Assembly: GCA_023818995.1 (NCBI GenBank)
Contig: JAMWDA010000025.1
Coordinates: 1 to 13,180, forward strand
Direction of reading: 5' to 3'
Source of the DNA: Candidatus Omnitrophota bacterium
GTDB lineage: Bacteria; Omnitrophota; Gorgyraeia; Duberdicusellales; 4484-171
DNA length: 13,180 nt
The position numbers and the translations under genes are program-made. This document shows positions 1 to 7,915 of the stretch, piece after piece (position 1 is the stretch's first letter; each line of letters opens with the position of its first letter). The notes beneath the pieces are model-generated. The model made no database searches. It saw nothing but the letters and a program-made list of their open reading frames with translations, and was not told the origin of the DNA.

Positions 1-981
1 TTTCTCGTACAATTCGGGTAAACGTTGGACGTAAGCATTCACTCTTTTAGCTATACTATGAGGTTTAGCAGGGTAGCCGGAAACCTTTGTGTGGGGAGGA
101 ATAGACTTTGTTACTCCTGCTTGTGCGGCCACAATTGCTCCTTCACCAATGGTAATATGTCCTACCACACCTGATTGACCAGCTAAAATAACTCCTTTAC
201 CTAAAGTTGTACTCCCAGAAATACCTGCTTGAGCAACTATTACACAATTTTCTCCTATAACTACATTATGAGCAATCTGAACAAGATTATCTATCTTCGT
301 ACCTTTACCAATTATGGTCTTATCAAACCTTGCCCTATCAATAGTAACATTTGCACCAATCTCCACATCATCTTCTATAACCACTATACCTATCTGAGGA
401 ATCTTCTCCTGTACACCCTTAACCATAGCAAAACCAAAACCATCAGAACCAATAACTGCTCCTGAATGAATAATCACACGGTTACCAATCTCTACTCTAT
501 CTCTAATTACTACATTAGGATAAATTAAACAATCTTTACCTATGGTAACTTTGTGACCAATATAACAACCTCCATAGATTTTAGTATTATCACCTATCTC
601 CACATCATTTTCAATAATAACGTATGGACCTATTGCTAAGTTACTACCCAACTTACATTGTCTACCAAAAACTACCGTCGGATGTACACCTTCAATATAT
701 TCCTGCTTATAAGGAGAAAATATATTTACCACTTTAGCAAAAGCTAAAGAGGGATTATCTGTTTTAATCAATGCTTTGTGAGAATTAACCACATCTTTAG
801 AAGTAATTATTGCTGAAGCAAGAGTAGTTTTCATTAATCGGGCATATTTAGAGTTAGCTAAAAAAGTAATATCTCCTTCTTTAGCCTCTTTTATACCCGA
901 GATACCTGTAATAACTATATCAGGAGAACCTACTAATTCTCCCCCTATCATTTGGGCAAGTTCTCCCAGCGTATATCTCAT
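1..981 (-). CDS. lpxD: LpxD, UDP-3-O-acylglucosamine N-acyltransferase (3' end cut by window edge)
   Basis: Adds the second (N-linked) 3-hydroxyacyl chain from acyl-ACP to UDP-3-O-acylglucosamine in lipid A synthesis, in the cytoplasm. The reading frame opens with ATG ([14 protein letters not shown]) and stays open for 327 codons to the left edge. LpxD proteins are usually about 340 residues, so only a short C-terminal piece is missing. An N-terminal uridine-binding domain covers about residues 1-100. A left-handed beta-helix of isoleucine/valine hexapeptides follows from about 105 on. The SDGFGFAM segment and the QIAHNVVIG motif are family hallmarks, and His238 in the latter matches the catalytic histidine. 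A good ribosome binding site (AAGGAG) sits 8 bases before the start. The start overlaps the stop of the skp-like gene by four bases (ATGA), and bamA-skp-lpxD is the order usual in LPS-making bacteria. Identification is secure. Confidence 0.96.
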   Translation of the reverse strand, partial: MRYTLGELAQMIGGELVGSPDIVITGISGIKEAKEGDITFLANSKYARLMKTTLASAIITSKDVVNSHKALIKTDNPSLAFAKVVNIFSPYKQEYIEGVHPTVVFGRQCKLGSNLAIGPYVIIENDVEIGDNTKIYGGCYIGHKVTIGKDCLIYPNVVIRDRVEIGNRVIIHSGAVIGSDGFGFAMVKGVQEKIPQIGIVVIEDDVEIGANVTIDRARFDKTIIGKGTKIDNLVQIAHNVVIGENCVIVAQAGISGSTTLGKGVILAGQSGVVGHITIGEGAIVAAQAGVTKSIPPHTKVSGYPAKPHSIAKRVNAYVQRLPELYEK

Positions 982-1490
982 TTTTTATACTCCTTGTTCA
1001 ATAAATTTATTATCTCACCAGTAATATCCATCTCACTTTTACTGTGAAGCACTACACTCTTATTAACAATTAAATCAAAACCATTCTTATCGCCATAAGA
1101 TTTAATAACCTTTTCAATATCTTCTACAATTTCTTTCATCCTTTCATCACTCTCTTTTTTCAACTCACTCAGTATTTTACTCTCTATATTCTTATACTCG
1201 GCAATGGCTTCTCTTATCTTCTCTCTTTGAGCTTCCTGCTCTTTCTCTTTCAATAGTCCTACTTTCTCCTGCATCTTCATTATCTCTTCTTTCTTTTCTT
1301 TCAATCCACTATCTTTCTCTTTACTTTCTCTCATATCATCGATTAACTTCTCATAATCCTTCGTTTTATTATAATCGTTAAACACAGAAACAACATCCAC
1401 ACAGCCAATTTTTAATTCTTTGGCATAAACTAAATTAGATAACCCACAACCTAACAAAATAATCATCATACAAAAAAATAATTTTTTCAT
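978..1490 (-). CDS. skp: Skp/OmpH-family periplasmic chaperone
   Basis: Members of this family hold unfolded outer membrane proteins in the periplasm on their way to the BAM complex. The 170-residue product has a basic, hydrophobic signal sequence (residues 1-23, VYA before Lys24). A short beta-strand segment follows ([11 protein letters not shown]). Next is a long Lys/Glu-rich helical stretch, about residues 40-135, typical of the coiled-coil tentacles. A final strand-forming part ([20 protein letters not shown]) closes the core. Length and layout match the family. One oddity is LLGC at residues 12-15, which resembles a lipobox, so a lipoprotein form cannot be excluded. It has a clear GGAGG ribosome binding site and lies 31 bases after bamA and overlaps lpxD by four bases, which supports the role. 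The family call is firm; the exact client proteins are unknown. Confidence 0.9.
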   Translation of the reverse strand: MKKLFFCMMIILLGCGLSNLVYAKELKIGCVDVVSVFNDYNKTKDYEKLIDDMRESKEKDSGLKEKKEEIMKMQEKVGLLKEKEQEAQREKIREAIAEYKNIESKILSELKKESDERMKEIVEDIEKVIKSYGDKNGFDLIVNKSVVLHSKSEMDITGEIINLLNKEYKK

Positions 1491-1521
1491 TTTTCCCTCC
1501 GCATTATCAATACCTCAACAG

Positions 1522-3795
1522 TTAAAATCCTCTACTTATACTAAAATGAAACTTACCTTCTTTCCCCTCCTCTCCTGGCTCTAAATTAAGAGGCCAACCG
1601 TAATCTAAATTTATTGGGCCTAAAGGGGTTTTTACTCTTATACCTGCTCCTACACTGGACTTAAATCCTCCACTAAAAATATCGCTTCTTTTACTCCATA
1701 CATTACCTGTATCAAAAAACGTTGCTACTTTCAAAATATCTATTAAAGGATACGTATACTCTATATTACCCACAAACATCGCCTCTCCTCCAATAGGGTC
1801 CTCAGTAATGGGATCTATAGGACCTACCTTTCTTTCGTTATACCCCCTTATAGTTGAAGAACCACCAGCAAAAAACCTTCGGTAAATAGGAACCTTATCC
1901 GTATTAGAAAATGGGTCAGCTAATCCCAAGCGCAACCTTAACTCTATTACAGATTTCTTAAGAAGAGAGTAGTATAAACTTAAGCGAGAAAAATAGCTTA
2001 AAAAATCTTTATCCCCTCCTAAAAAACCTCCCGTCACTTGAAAAACATTAGCTAAATATAAACCCTTAGAAGGAGTAAAAACATTATCTCTGGTATCAAA
2101 AGCTAAACTAAATTCTAAGCTACTCAAATCACTCCTACCCGTCTCATCCTTTAATTCTTGAGTAGCTGTCTCCACTACATCGCAAATTTCTACAGACTCT
2201 ATCCTGTATCCCAGATCTCCTTTAAAGTTATCACTGAATTCCCTACCAAATTTAATTGCCCCTCCTTTAACCACCTGTTCATAACCATAACCTACATCTT
2301 CCTCCCGCTGATGACTACGTTTATAACCTTCAAAACCAAAAGAAACCGGTATATCAAAAATCCAAGGATTAAGAAAATTTAACTCGTAATTCTCTGTAAT
2401 CGTTCCAAAGCTTGCCATCAAACTCAAATCTTGGCCACCACCGGTAAATGTTGACCAATTCTTATAATCAAAATTACGCTGTCTCAATTCTACAAAACCG
2501 GTAAACTCATCTATAGAACTGTATCCTCCTCCGAAACTCAAATAACCAGTTTTGGCTTCTTTTACCTCAACTATTAAATTCTCATAATTAGGTTGACTAC
2601 CTGGTTGAGTATCAAAACGAATCTCCTCAAAGAATCCTAAATTCTCTAAACGCCTACGGCTCTTCCTTATCTTCTCTCCTTCAAATTTATCCCCAGGATA
2701 TATTCTCAACTCTCTCCTTATAACCTTATCTTTTGTTTTAAGGTTACCCACTATGTCTATTCTCTCTACATAAGAAAGTTCACTCTCTACTATGCGAAAG
2801 TTAATATCTATCTTCTGTGTATCAGGATTAAGAAAAGTGGAAGGAATTACCTGAGAGTAAATATAACCTCTATCTATGTATAATCCCCTTAATCTATTCA
2901 CCTCATCGTTAACTTTCCTTTCTACAAAAATATCTCCTGATTTTAACTCTCTACCTTTCTCTAAAATTTCCAAAGTGATCTCTTCATTCCCTTCAATATT
3001 AATCCTACCTATATAATAACGCTCTCCTTCAATTATATTAATAGTTATATAAGCGTAACCTTTAAGATAATCCACCTGAGAGGAAATGTTAACTTCACTG
3101 TATCCTCTCTCTTTATAAAAATCCTCTATCCTTTTCACATCGTCTTCTAAGGTCTCATCTTTAAATATACCTTTTGACAAAAAACCTTTCTCTTTCGTCT
3201 TCATTAATTTCTTTATCTGTTTTTCTCTAAATACTGTGTTACCCTTGATAAGAATTTTCTTTACCCTGATTAAATCTTTCTCTTCAATATTGAAAACGAT
3301 CTTTGCTTCCTTATCATTATTTACACCAATTTTATAATTAACTTCTGTTTCAGAAAATCCCCTTTTATTATAAAAATCCAATATTTTATCCTTTATCTCC
3401 TTTAACTTCATCTCATCTAAAAAAGACTCCTTTTTTATATCAATCATCTTCTCTATCCTTTTTTTACGAGGATAAGCTAACCCTTCTACTACCACTTCTT
3501 TTACGATTGGTTTCTCCTCTACTTTATAAAACAAAACCAATTCCCCATCTACAATTTTTTTCTCTATTTCTATATTTTCAAAATAACCCGTGCTATACAA
3601 ATTCTTAATATCCTCGTTTACAAGTGCCTCGTTATAAATATTTCCTACCTGGGTTTTTATCTTAGAAAGAATGTTAGCAGTACTAACTACCTTATTACCT
3701 AAAATTTCTATTTTAGAAATACGCTGTTGAGCAAAACTTAATAGAGGGGCAGTTACAATTATCATAATAAATATTAATTTAATTTTTTTCTTCAC
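1522..3795 (-). CDS. bamA: BamA, outer membrane protein assembly factor
   Basis: Core subunit of the machine that inserts beta-barrel proteins into the outer membrane. The product has 757 residues, close to the usual 750-800. A signal peptide (residues 1-22, cleavage likely at SFA/QQ) is followed by five POTRA repeats spanning about residues 25-416. Each repeat shows the pattern of a strand with I-x-I-x-GN, two helices and a GYF/RGY-type turn. A C-terminal barrel of about 335 residues follows. The barrel contains the conserved loop-6 motif IRGY at residues 649-652 and ends in SISRGF with a terminal phenylalanine, the expected C-terminal signal of a barrel protein. The start is GTG, chosen because a strong GAGGAGG ribosome binding site lies five bases upstream and the signal peptide begins right there. 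It follows dnaB by 34 bases and precedes skp and lpxD. The protein looks intact. Confidence 0.97.
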   Translation of the reverse strand: MKKKIKLIFIMIIVTAPLLSFAQQRISKIEILGNKVVSTANILSKIKTQVGNIYNEALVNEDIKNLYSTGYFENIEIEKKIVDGELVLFYKVEEKPIVKEVVVEGLAYPRKKRIEKMIDIKKESFLDEMKLKEIKDKILDFYNKRGFSETEVNYKIGVNNDKEAKIVFNIEEKDLIRVKKILIKGNTVFREKQIKKLMKTKEKGFLSKGIFKDETLEDDVKRIEDFYKERGYSEVNISSQVDYLKGYAYITINIIEGERYYIGRINIEGNEEITLEILEKGRELKSGDIFVERKVNDEVNRLRGLYIDRGYIYSQVIPSTFLNPDTQKIDINFRIVESELSYVERIDIVGNLKTKDKVIRRELRIYPGDKFEGEKIRKSRRRLENLGFFEEIRFDTQPGSQPNYENLIVEVKEAKTGYLSFGGGYSSIDEFTGFVELRQRNFDYKNWSTFTGGGQDLSLMASFGTITENYELNFLNPWIFDIPVSFGFEGYKRSHQREEDVGYGYEQVVKGGAIKFGREFSDNFKGDLGYRIESVEICDVVETATQELKDETGRSDLSSLEFSLAFDTRDNVFTPSKGLYLANVFQVTGGFLGGDKDFLSYFSRLSLYYSLLKKSVIELRLRLGLADPFSNTDKVPIYRRFFAGGSSTIRGYNERKVGPIDPITEDPIGGEAMFVGNIEYTYPLIDILKVATFFDTGNVWSKRSDIFSGGFKSSVGAGIRVKTPLGPINLDYGWPLNLEPGEEGKEGKFHFSISRGF

Positions 3796-3800
3796 CCCAT

Positions 3801-3807
3801 CCTCCTC
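3801..3807 (-). promoter_or_regulatory. Ribosome binding site that fixes the GTG start of bamA
   Basis: GAGGAGG on the minus strand, five bases before the GTG at 3795. An ATG at 3800 directly abuts the site but reads ATG GGG TGA, a two-codon frame that ends at the GTG, so it cannot start bamA. The GTG is the first codon that gives the complete signal peptide. Confidence 0.6.
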
Positions 3808-3829
3808 TTTTTATACCTTAATTAAAATT

Positions 3830-5182
3830 CTAATCTTGCTCAACTAAAGCAAGATTAACGAACTTCATATACTCCTTTATAAACCCTAAATTGATACTTC
3901 CCGTAGGTCCATTCCGCTGCTTAGCAATAATTATTTCTGCTATACCCTTATTTTCCGGGGTAGGGTTATAGTACTCCTCTCTTAAAAGAAGAACCACTAA
4001 ATCTGCATCCTGCTCAATTGCTCCTGATTCTCTTAGGTCAGAAAGTTGAGGACGATGATCGGCACGCAACTCCACAGCTCTTGATAGTTGACTAACACAT
4101 ATTAAAGGAACCTGTAACTCTTTAGCTAAAGATTTCAAAGCACGGGAAATCTCTGAGATTTCCTGTTGTCTATTATCTTGCTTCTTTACTGGTCTAATCA
4201 TCTGAAGATAATCAACGATGATAAGTCCAATATTGTAATGCGCTTTAAGTCTACGTGCTTTTGCTCTCAATTCAAAAATATTTAAATCAGGAGAATCATC
4301 TATGTATACAGGTGCCTCCGATAATCTGCCAGCAGCAGAAGTAAGAATAGGCCAATCACTGGGAGATAAAAAACCCGTCCTTAACTTGTGCATATCCACT
4401 TTCGCCTGAGAACATAAAAATCTTTGCATAAGCTGTTCTTTAGACATCTCCATACTAAAGAATCCTATCCCAATCTTCTCTTCTACAGCAGCATACTCGG
4501 CAATACTAGTAACAAATGCACTTTTCCCCATAGATGGTCTACCAGCAACAATAATTAAATCTCCCTTTTGTAAACCTGCTGTTCTTATATCAAACTCTTT
4601 AAATCCCGTGGGTATACCTGTAATGTGTGACCTCTTATGATAAAGAGACTCTATAAGTTCAATCCCGTCTTTAATTACCTCTTTTATATGGACGTAACTA
4701 CCTTCTACCCTTTTATCACTTATTTCAAAGATTAAACGTTCCACTTTATCTAAAATAGTATTTACATCTTCCTCTTCTTTGTAAACATAATCCATAATTT
4801 GAGTAGCTGTACCAAGGAGAGAACGTAGGATACTCTTCTCTTTAACTATGCGTGCATAATGAGTAACATTAGCAGCGGTAGGAACAAAATCAACCAGTGT
4901 AGCAATAAACGCAGAACCACCTATTTTATCCAATAGCTTCTGTTTACCTAATTCTTCAGAAAGTGTAAGTATATCTACTTTTTTACTCGCATCGAATAAA
5001 GAAACAATCGTAGAGAAAATTATCTTATGTTCTTCCCTATAAAATGAATTTTCATTTACAATTTCTAAAACTTCTGCTATGGCTTTCTCATCAAGTAACA
5101 TTGCTCCTAAAACAGCCATCTCTGCTTCAATATTCTGAGGAGAAAGTTTATATAAATCCTCCTTAACAGTAACTGTGCTCAT
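3830..5182 (-). CDS. dnaB: DnaB, replicative DNA helicase
   Basis: Hexameric 5'-3' helicase that unwinds DNA at the replication fork. It has an N-terminal helical domain (about residues 10-110, beginning SPQNIEAEMAVLGAML), a linker, and a RecA-like C-terminal ATPase domain from about residue 185. The Walker A motif is AGRPSMGKSAF (Gly219-Lys220-Ser221 from the start chosen here). The Walker B motif is LIIVDYLQM (Asp324), followed by VSQLSR, the LRESGAIEQDAD segment and KQRNGPTG. No intein interrupts these motifs. I chose the ATG at 5182 (MSTVTV) because it overlaps the rplI stop as ATGA, like other junctions here, and has GGGTGG upstream. An in-frame ATG at 5197 would add five residues but has no ribosome binding site. 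The rplI-dnaB pairing is widespread in bacteria. Identification is secure; only the start is open. Confidence 0.97.
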   Translation of the reverse strand: MSTVTVKEDLYKLSPQNIEAEMAVLGAMLLDEKAIAEVLEIVNENSFYREEHKIIFSTIVSLFDASKKVDILTLSEELGKQKLLDKIGGSAFIATLVDFVPTAANVTHYARIVKEKSILRSLLGTATQIMDYVYKEEEDVNTILDKVERLIFEISDKRVEGSYVHIKEVIKDGIELIESLYHKRSHITGIPTGFKEFDIRTAGLQKGDLIIVAGRPSMGKSAFVTSIAEYAAVEEKIGIGFFSMEMSKEQLMQRFLCSQAKVDMHKLRTGFLSPSDWPILTSAAGRLSEAPVYIDDSPDLNIFELRAKARRLKAHYNIGLIIVDYLQMIRPVKKQDNRQQEISEISRALKSLAKELQVPLICVSQLSRAVELRADHRPQLSDLRESGAIEQDADLVVLLLREEYYNPTPENKGIAEIIIAKQRNGPTGSINLGFIKEYMKFVNLALVEQD

Positions 5183-5622
5183 TTCCTTACCACCCATAAT
5201 CTTAAATTAGCATTAACTTTAGGATGGAGCTTAACATTCACAGTATAGGCTCCCAACTTTCTTATTGGCTCATCTAAAAAGATCTTCAGATTATCCGTAT
5301 CTATACCCTCATCTTTAAGAGCATTTAGTATATGCGTTTCGTTGAGGGAGCCGTAAATTTCTTCATCATCCTTTGATTTTGCTGTTAAAGTAATTGATAG
5401 CTTCTCTAATCTTTCCTTGATTTCTAATGCCCGTTTAAGAGCTATATTTTCTAACTTTAATCTTTCTTCTTTTATCCTCTCTAATCTTTTAACATTGGAG
5501 GGGGTAGCTTCTATAGCAAATCCATAAGGGATAAGGTAATTCCGAGCATAACCGCTCTTTACCTCTACGAGATCTCCCTCTTTACCTAATTTATTAACCT
5601 CTCTTAAAAGAATTACTTTCAT
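5179..5622 (-). CDS. rplI: Ribosomal protein L9 (bL9)
   Basis: Large-subunit protein that reaches out from the base of the L1 stalk and helps maintain reading frame. The 147 residues match the family length. The N-terminal domain (about 1-50) carries the signature VNKLGKEGDLVEVKSGYARNYLIP, with the Gly-Tyr-Ala-Arg-Asn-Tyr-Leu run that defines L9. A long charged helix follows (about 50-75, rich in Lys/Glu/Leu), then the C-terminal domain with EEIYGSL and a final VNVKLHP strand. It starts inside the end of rpsR (four-base ATGA overlap) and its stop overlaps the chosen dnaB start the same way, so translation of the three is probably coupled. Confidence 0.97.
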   Translation of the reverse strand: MKVILLREVNKLGKEGDLVEVKSGYARNYLIPYGFAIEATPSNVKRLERIKEERLKLENIALKRALEIKERLEKLSITLTAKSKDDEEIYGSLNETHILNALKDEGIDTDNLKIFLDEPIRKLGAYTVNVKLHPKVNANLRLWVVRK

Positions 5623-5849
5623 CTAAGTAAATATGGCAATAAACTTAAGAATCTCGCTCTTTTTATCTCCTTAGCTAACTTCCTTTGATGTTTAGCACAA
5701 TTACCGCTAGAACGACGAGATAGAATCTTTTTTTTGGAAGATAAAAATTTGGAAAGTAAATCTACATCTTTATAATCTATCTCTATATTTTTCTTACAGA
5801 AAATACAATTTTTTTTAAATCTAACCTCTGGTCTCTTCCTATCCGCCAT
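5619..5849 (-). CDS. rpsR: Ribosomal protein S18 (bS18), zinc-binding form
   Basis: Small-subunit protein that binds next to S6 on the platform of the 30S subunit. The 76-residue product ends in the family signature SRRSSGNCAKHQRKLAKEIK followed by RARFLSLLPY. It keeps Cys15-x2-Cys18, Cys51 and His54, the residues expected in the zinc-binding variant of S18; many other bacteria have lost them. The start ATG is preceded by GAGGTGG. It sits between ssb (22-base gap) and rplI (four-base overlap) in the standard rpsF-ssb-rpsR order. Confidence 0.96.
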   Translation of the reverse strand: MADRKRPEVRFKKNCIFCKKNIEIDYKDVDLLSKFLSSKKKILSRRSSGNCAKHQRKLAKEIKRARFLSLLPYLLR

Positions 5850-5871
5850 ATTTAAGCCACCTCGTTTAATT

Positions 5872-6321
5872 TTAAATTGTTTCCCCTAAATCTTTAGGTT
5901 CATCATTACTTACATCTATTAAATCTTCACTGCCCAATTTAATCTCTCCTACTGGTTCCTCACCTAAATCAGCTCCTCTTATATCTTCCTTTCTTACCCC
6001 CAGAAACTGAACACTTGTTGCTCTCACCTCTATAATACTCCTGTTTTTACCTTCGGAATCCTGCCAGCTACGTGATTGTAACCTCCCTTCCACAAAAATA
6101 GCTCTCCCTTTCGCTAAATACTGGTTACAAGTCTCTGCCGCCTGTCCCCAAACTACCACGTTAACAAAACAGGTATCTCTTTTAGCTTCCCCGTTCTTAT
6201 CTTTGTATGGTGTATTCACAGCCATTCTTAACGTAGTCACAGCTGTACCTTGAGGAGTATACCTCAATTCAGGTTCCCTGGTAAGATTTCCTATTAGAAA
6301 AACTCTATTAAAATTAGCCAT
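5872..6321 (-). CDS. ssb: Single-stranded DNA-binding protein SSB
   Basis: Coats single-stranded DNA during replication, repair and recombination. The N-terminal OB fold (about residues 1-110) begins NRVFLIGNLTREPELRYTPQG and contains FVNVVVWG (Trp58), KGRAIFVEGRLQSRSW (Trp86) and a closing VQFLG strand, all typical of bacterial SSB. The C-terminal tail (about 111-149) is acidic and presumably disordered, but it ends NDEPKDLGETI. The usual DDDIPF-like tip that recruits partner proteins is absent. I checked the alternative frames at the 3' end and found no sequence that would restore it through a simple frameshift. The start is supported by a perfect AAGGAGGT ribosome binding site. It lies 12 bases after rpsF and 22 before rpsR. 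The single OB fold suggests a tetramer, as in other bacteria. Confidence 0.95.
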   Translation of the reverse strand: MANFNRVFLIGNLTREPELRYTPQGTAVTTLRMAVNTPYKDKNGEAKRDTCFVNVVVWGQAAETCNQYLAKGRAIFVEGRLQSRSWQDSEGKNRSIIEVRATSVQFLGVRKEDIRGADLGEEPVGEIKLGSEDLIDVSNDEPKDLGETI

Positions 6322-6324
6322 TAT

Positions 6325-6332
6325 ACCTCCTT
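6325..6332 (-). promoter_or_regulatory. Perfect Shine-Dalgarno site of ssb
   Basis: AAGGAGGT on the minus strand, ending three bases before the ssb ATG and directly after the rpsF stop. It is the longest anti-16S match I noticed in the window and suggests that ssb is translated strongly and partly independently of rpsF. Confidence 0.6.
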
Positions 6333-6333
6333 T

Positions 6334-6651
6334 TTATACCTTAGAACGCCTAATAATCAAACTCCTTAAAATATTTTCTTCTAAACGAATCGTTTCTTTC
6401 AAATTACCTAATTTATTATTATCTAAATTAAAAACAATCAACCAATATAAACCTCTATCGTATTTTTTCTTATCTGCTCCCTGTGAACGCAAGGGATAAG
6501 CAAAAACTCTCTCCTTTGCCCATATCTTATTTTCTATAAGCTTTCCTCCTAATTCTTCTATTTTCTTAGAAACTTTCTCAAAAATTTTCTCCACTTCTTT
6601 ATCGTCCAAATCTTTCCTTATAATTACCATAGACTCGTATGTTCTCTCCAT
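6334..6651 (-). CDS. rpsF: Ribosomal protein S6 (bS6)
   Basis: Small-subunit protein that pairs with S18 on the 30S platform. The 105-residue product has the ferredoxin-like pattern of S6: a first strand ERTYESMVIIRKDL, a helix with KIFEKVSKKIEELGG, a second strand KIWAKERVFAYPLRSQ, then YWLIVFNLD and a last strand around ENILRSLIIRRSKV. It lacks the long glutamate-rich tail found in E. coli. A GGGAGGG ribosome binding site lies in the 18-base gap after pth. Its position before ssb and rpsR is the common bacterial arrangement. Confidence 0.96.
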   Translation of the reverse strand: MERTYESMVIIRKDLDDKEVEKIFEKVSKKIEELGGKLIENKIWAKERVFAYPLRSQGADKKKYDRGLYWLIVFNLDNNKLGNLKETIRLEENILRSLIIRRSKV

Positions 6652-6669
6652 AATAAAACCCTCCCAAAA

Positions 6670-7236
6670 TTAGTTGTAATTACGCATTATAAAATCTAAA
6701 GGTTTCTCTGTCCAATCCCAACAACAAGCCACCGCTTTGATAAAAACTCTATTCAATACTTCTCTCTCTTCAGATGTAAAATTGGATAGAACATATTCAC
6801 TTAAATCCTTACTTTTGTCTTTTGGTCTTCCGATACCTATCCTTAATCTACATATCTTATCAGTATTAAGAGATTTGATGATTGAAACCATCCCTTTATG
6901 CCCAGCACTGCTACCTTCTATTCTAAATCTCATCTTCCCCAACTCTAAATCTAAATCATCGTAAACAACAAGTAAATCCCTTGTAATAAGTAAATCGTAC
7001 CTTTTGACCACTTTTTGCACACATCTGCCTGAATTATTCATCCAAATCAATGGTTTCAACAAAATAACTTCCTGCAAGAAAGATTTTTTTCTCGCAATAT
7101 AAGAATTAAAAATCAAAGATTTCTTAAAAGAGAAATTTTTAATTTGTGCTAATTTATCTAAAACCATAAATCCCACATTGTGCCGTGTATTGATATACTC
7201 CTTACCGGGGTTACCCAGTCCCACAATCAATTTCAC
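6670..7236 (-). CDS. pth: Peptidyl-tRNA hydrolase
   Basis: Cleaves peptidyl-tRNA released from stalled ribosomes, recycling the tRNA. The 188 residues match the bacterial Pth family. Key sites are visible: GLGNPGKEY with Asn9, TRHNVGF with the catalytic His19, KPLIWMNNSG with Asn67, and VVYDDLDLELG with Asp93. GSSAGHKGM and LRIGIGRP also match the family. The start codon is GTG and forms a GTGA overlap with the rplY stop, so translation is probably coupled to it. The rplY-pth pairing is common in bacteria and occurs in B. subtilis as ctc-spoVC. Confidence 0.96.
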   Translation of the reverse strand: MKLIVGLGNPGKEYINTRHNVGFMVLDKLAQIKNFSFKKSLIFNSYIARKKSFLQEVILLKPLIWMNNSGRCVQKVVKRYDLLITRDLLVVYDDLDLELGKMRFRIEGSSAGHKGMVSIIKSLNTDKICRLRIGIGRPKDKSKDLSEYVLSNFTSEEREVLNRVFIKAVACCWDWTEKPLDFIMRNYN

Positions 7237-7913
7237 TTCTTTTCCTCTTCCTTCTCTTTTTCCTCTTTCTCCTCTTTTGGTTTCTCCTTTATTACTTCCG
7301 GCTCTGCTGACTCAGCACTAGCAACCTCCTCACTAGCCACCACTTCTTCCTCTTTAGCAACAACAGTCACGATAGCATCTTCAGGAGAAGCTAAAATTCT
7401 CACTTTTTCCGATATCTTCAAATCAACGATATGTATAGTATCTCCTATAGCCAAAGGAGAAATATCTACTTCTATCTTATCAGGAATATCCAAAGGCAAT
7501 GCTTCTACGGTTACATCCCACATTATCTGTTCCGATACTCCTCCCTCTTTAACCCCCTTACTTTCTCCTTTTAAAACGATAGGAATCTTTACCTTAACCT
7601 TTTCATCCAAAGACACTCTCATAAAATCTATATGTATAACTTCTTCCCTAAGTGGGTCATACTGCACATCCTTAATTAAAACGTTTAAACGATTATCCTT
7701 ATCATCGTAACCATCCACTTCCATTTCAATGATGGTATTTTCGGAAAAATGTATACTCTTAAGAATCTTCATAGATGAAAGAGGCAATTCTACAGGTAGA
7801 TTAAAATTTCTACTGTAAACTATAGCAGGGATAAAACCTTTCCTTCTTATCTTTTTTACCTTTTCTTTGCCTTTACCTTCTCTAAGAATACTTTTTATAA
7901 TTACTTTTTCCAT
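7233..7913 (-). CDS. rplY: Ribosomal protein L25/Ctc (bL25)
   Basis: 5S rRNA-binding protein of the large subunit. At 226 residues this is the long Ctc/TL5 form. An N-terminal L25 domain (about 1-95) carries RRKGFIPAIVYSRN, where the family usually has G-x-IPAV-x-YG, and the core segment REEVIHIDFMRV. A C-terminal TL5 beta domain (about 100-185) contains LKGESKGVKEGGV and DIPDKIEVDISPLAIGDTI. A highly charged Lys/Glu tail of about 30 residues ends the protein. The tail makes the opposite strand pyrimidine-rich and gives a long but meaningless antisense frame. An AAGGAG site at the very end of prs serves as the ribosome binding site, and the gap to prs is two bases. The order prs-ctc-pth supports the call. 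Confidence 0.95.
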   Translation of the reverse strand: MEKVIIKSILREGKGKEKVKKIRRKGFIPAIVYSRNFNLPVELPLSSMKILKSIHFSENTIIEMEVDGYDDKDNRLNVLIKDVQYDPLREEVIHIDFMRVSLDEKVKVKIPIVLKGESKGVKEGGVSEQIMWDVTVEALPLDIPDKIEVDISPLAIGDTIHIVDLKISEKVRILASPEDAIVTVVAKEEEVVASEEVASAESAEPEVIKEKPKEEKEEKEKEEEKK

Positions 7914-7915
7914 AA

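Noticed and set aside
229..2382. Plus-strand frames at 229-465 and 2158-2382
   Set aside because: Both lie wholly inside the minus-strand lpxD and bamA genes, have low-complexity Asn/Tyr/Ile/Thr-rich or random-looking translations, and lack ribosome binding sites.
3795..3800. ATG GGG TGA mini-frame between the bamA ribosome binding site and its GTG start
   Set aside because: The ATG touches the Shine-Dalgarno sequence with no spacer, so it is unlikely to be used; it is probably a by-product of the GGAGG and GTG bases.
6652..6720. Possible S6:S18-binding leader hairpin before rpsF
   Set aside because: The gap is only 18 bases, and I could not find a stable hairpin with the expected CCG-containing bulge in it or in the end of pth.
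7180..7710. A 176-codon Ser/Thr/Phe-rich open frame on the plus strand
   Set aside because: It is the antisense of rplY and the start of pth. Its composition is the complement of the Lys/Glu-rich L25 tail, it has no domain pattern, and the minus-strand genes are unmistakable.
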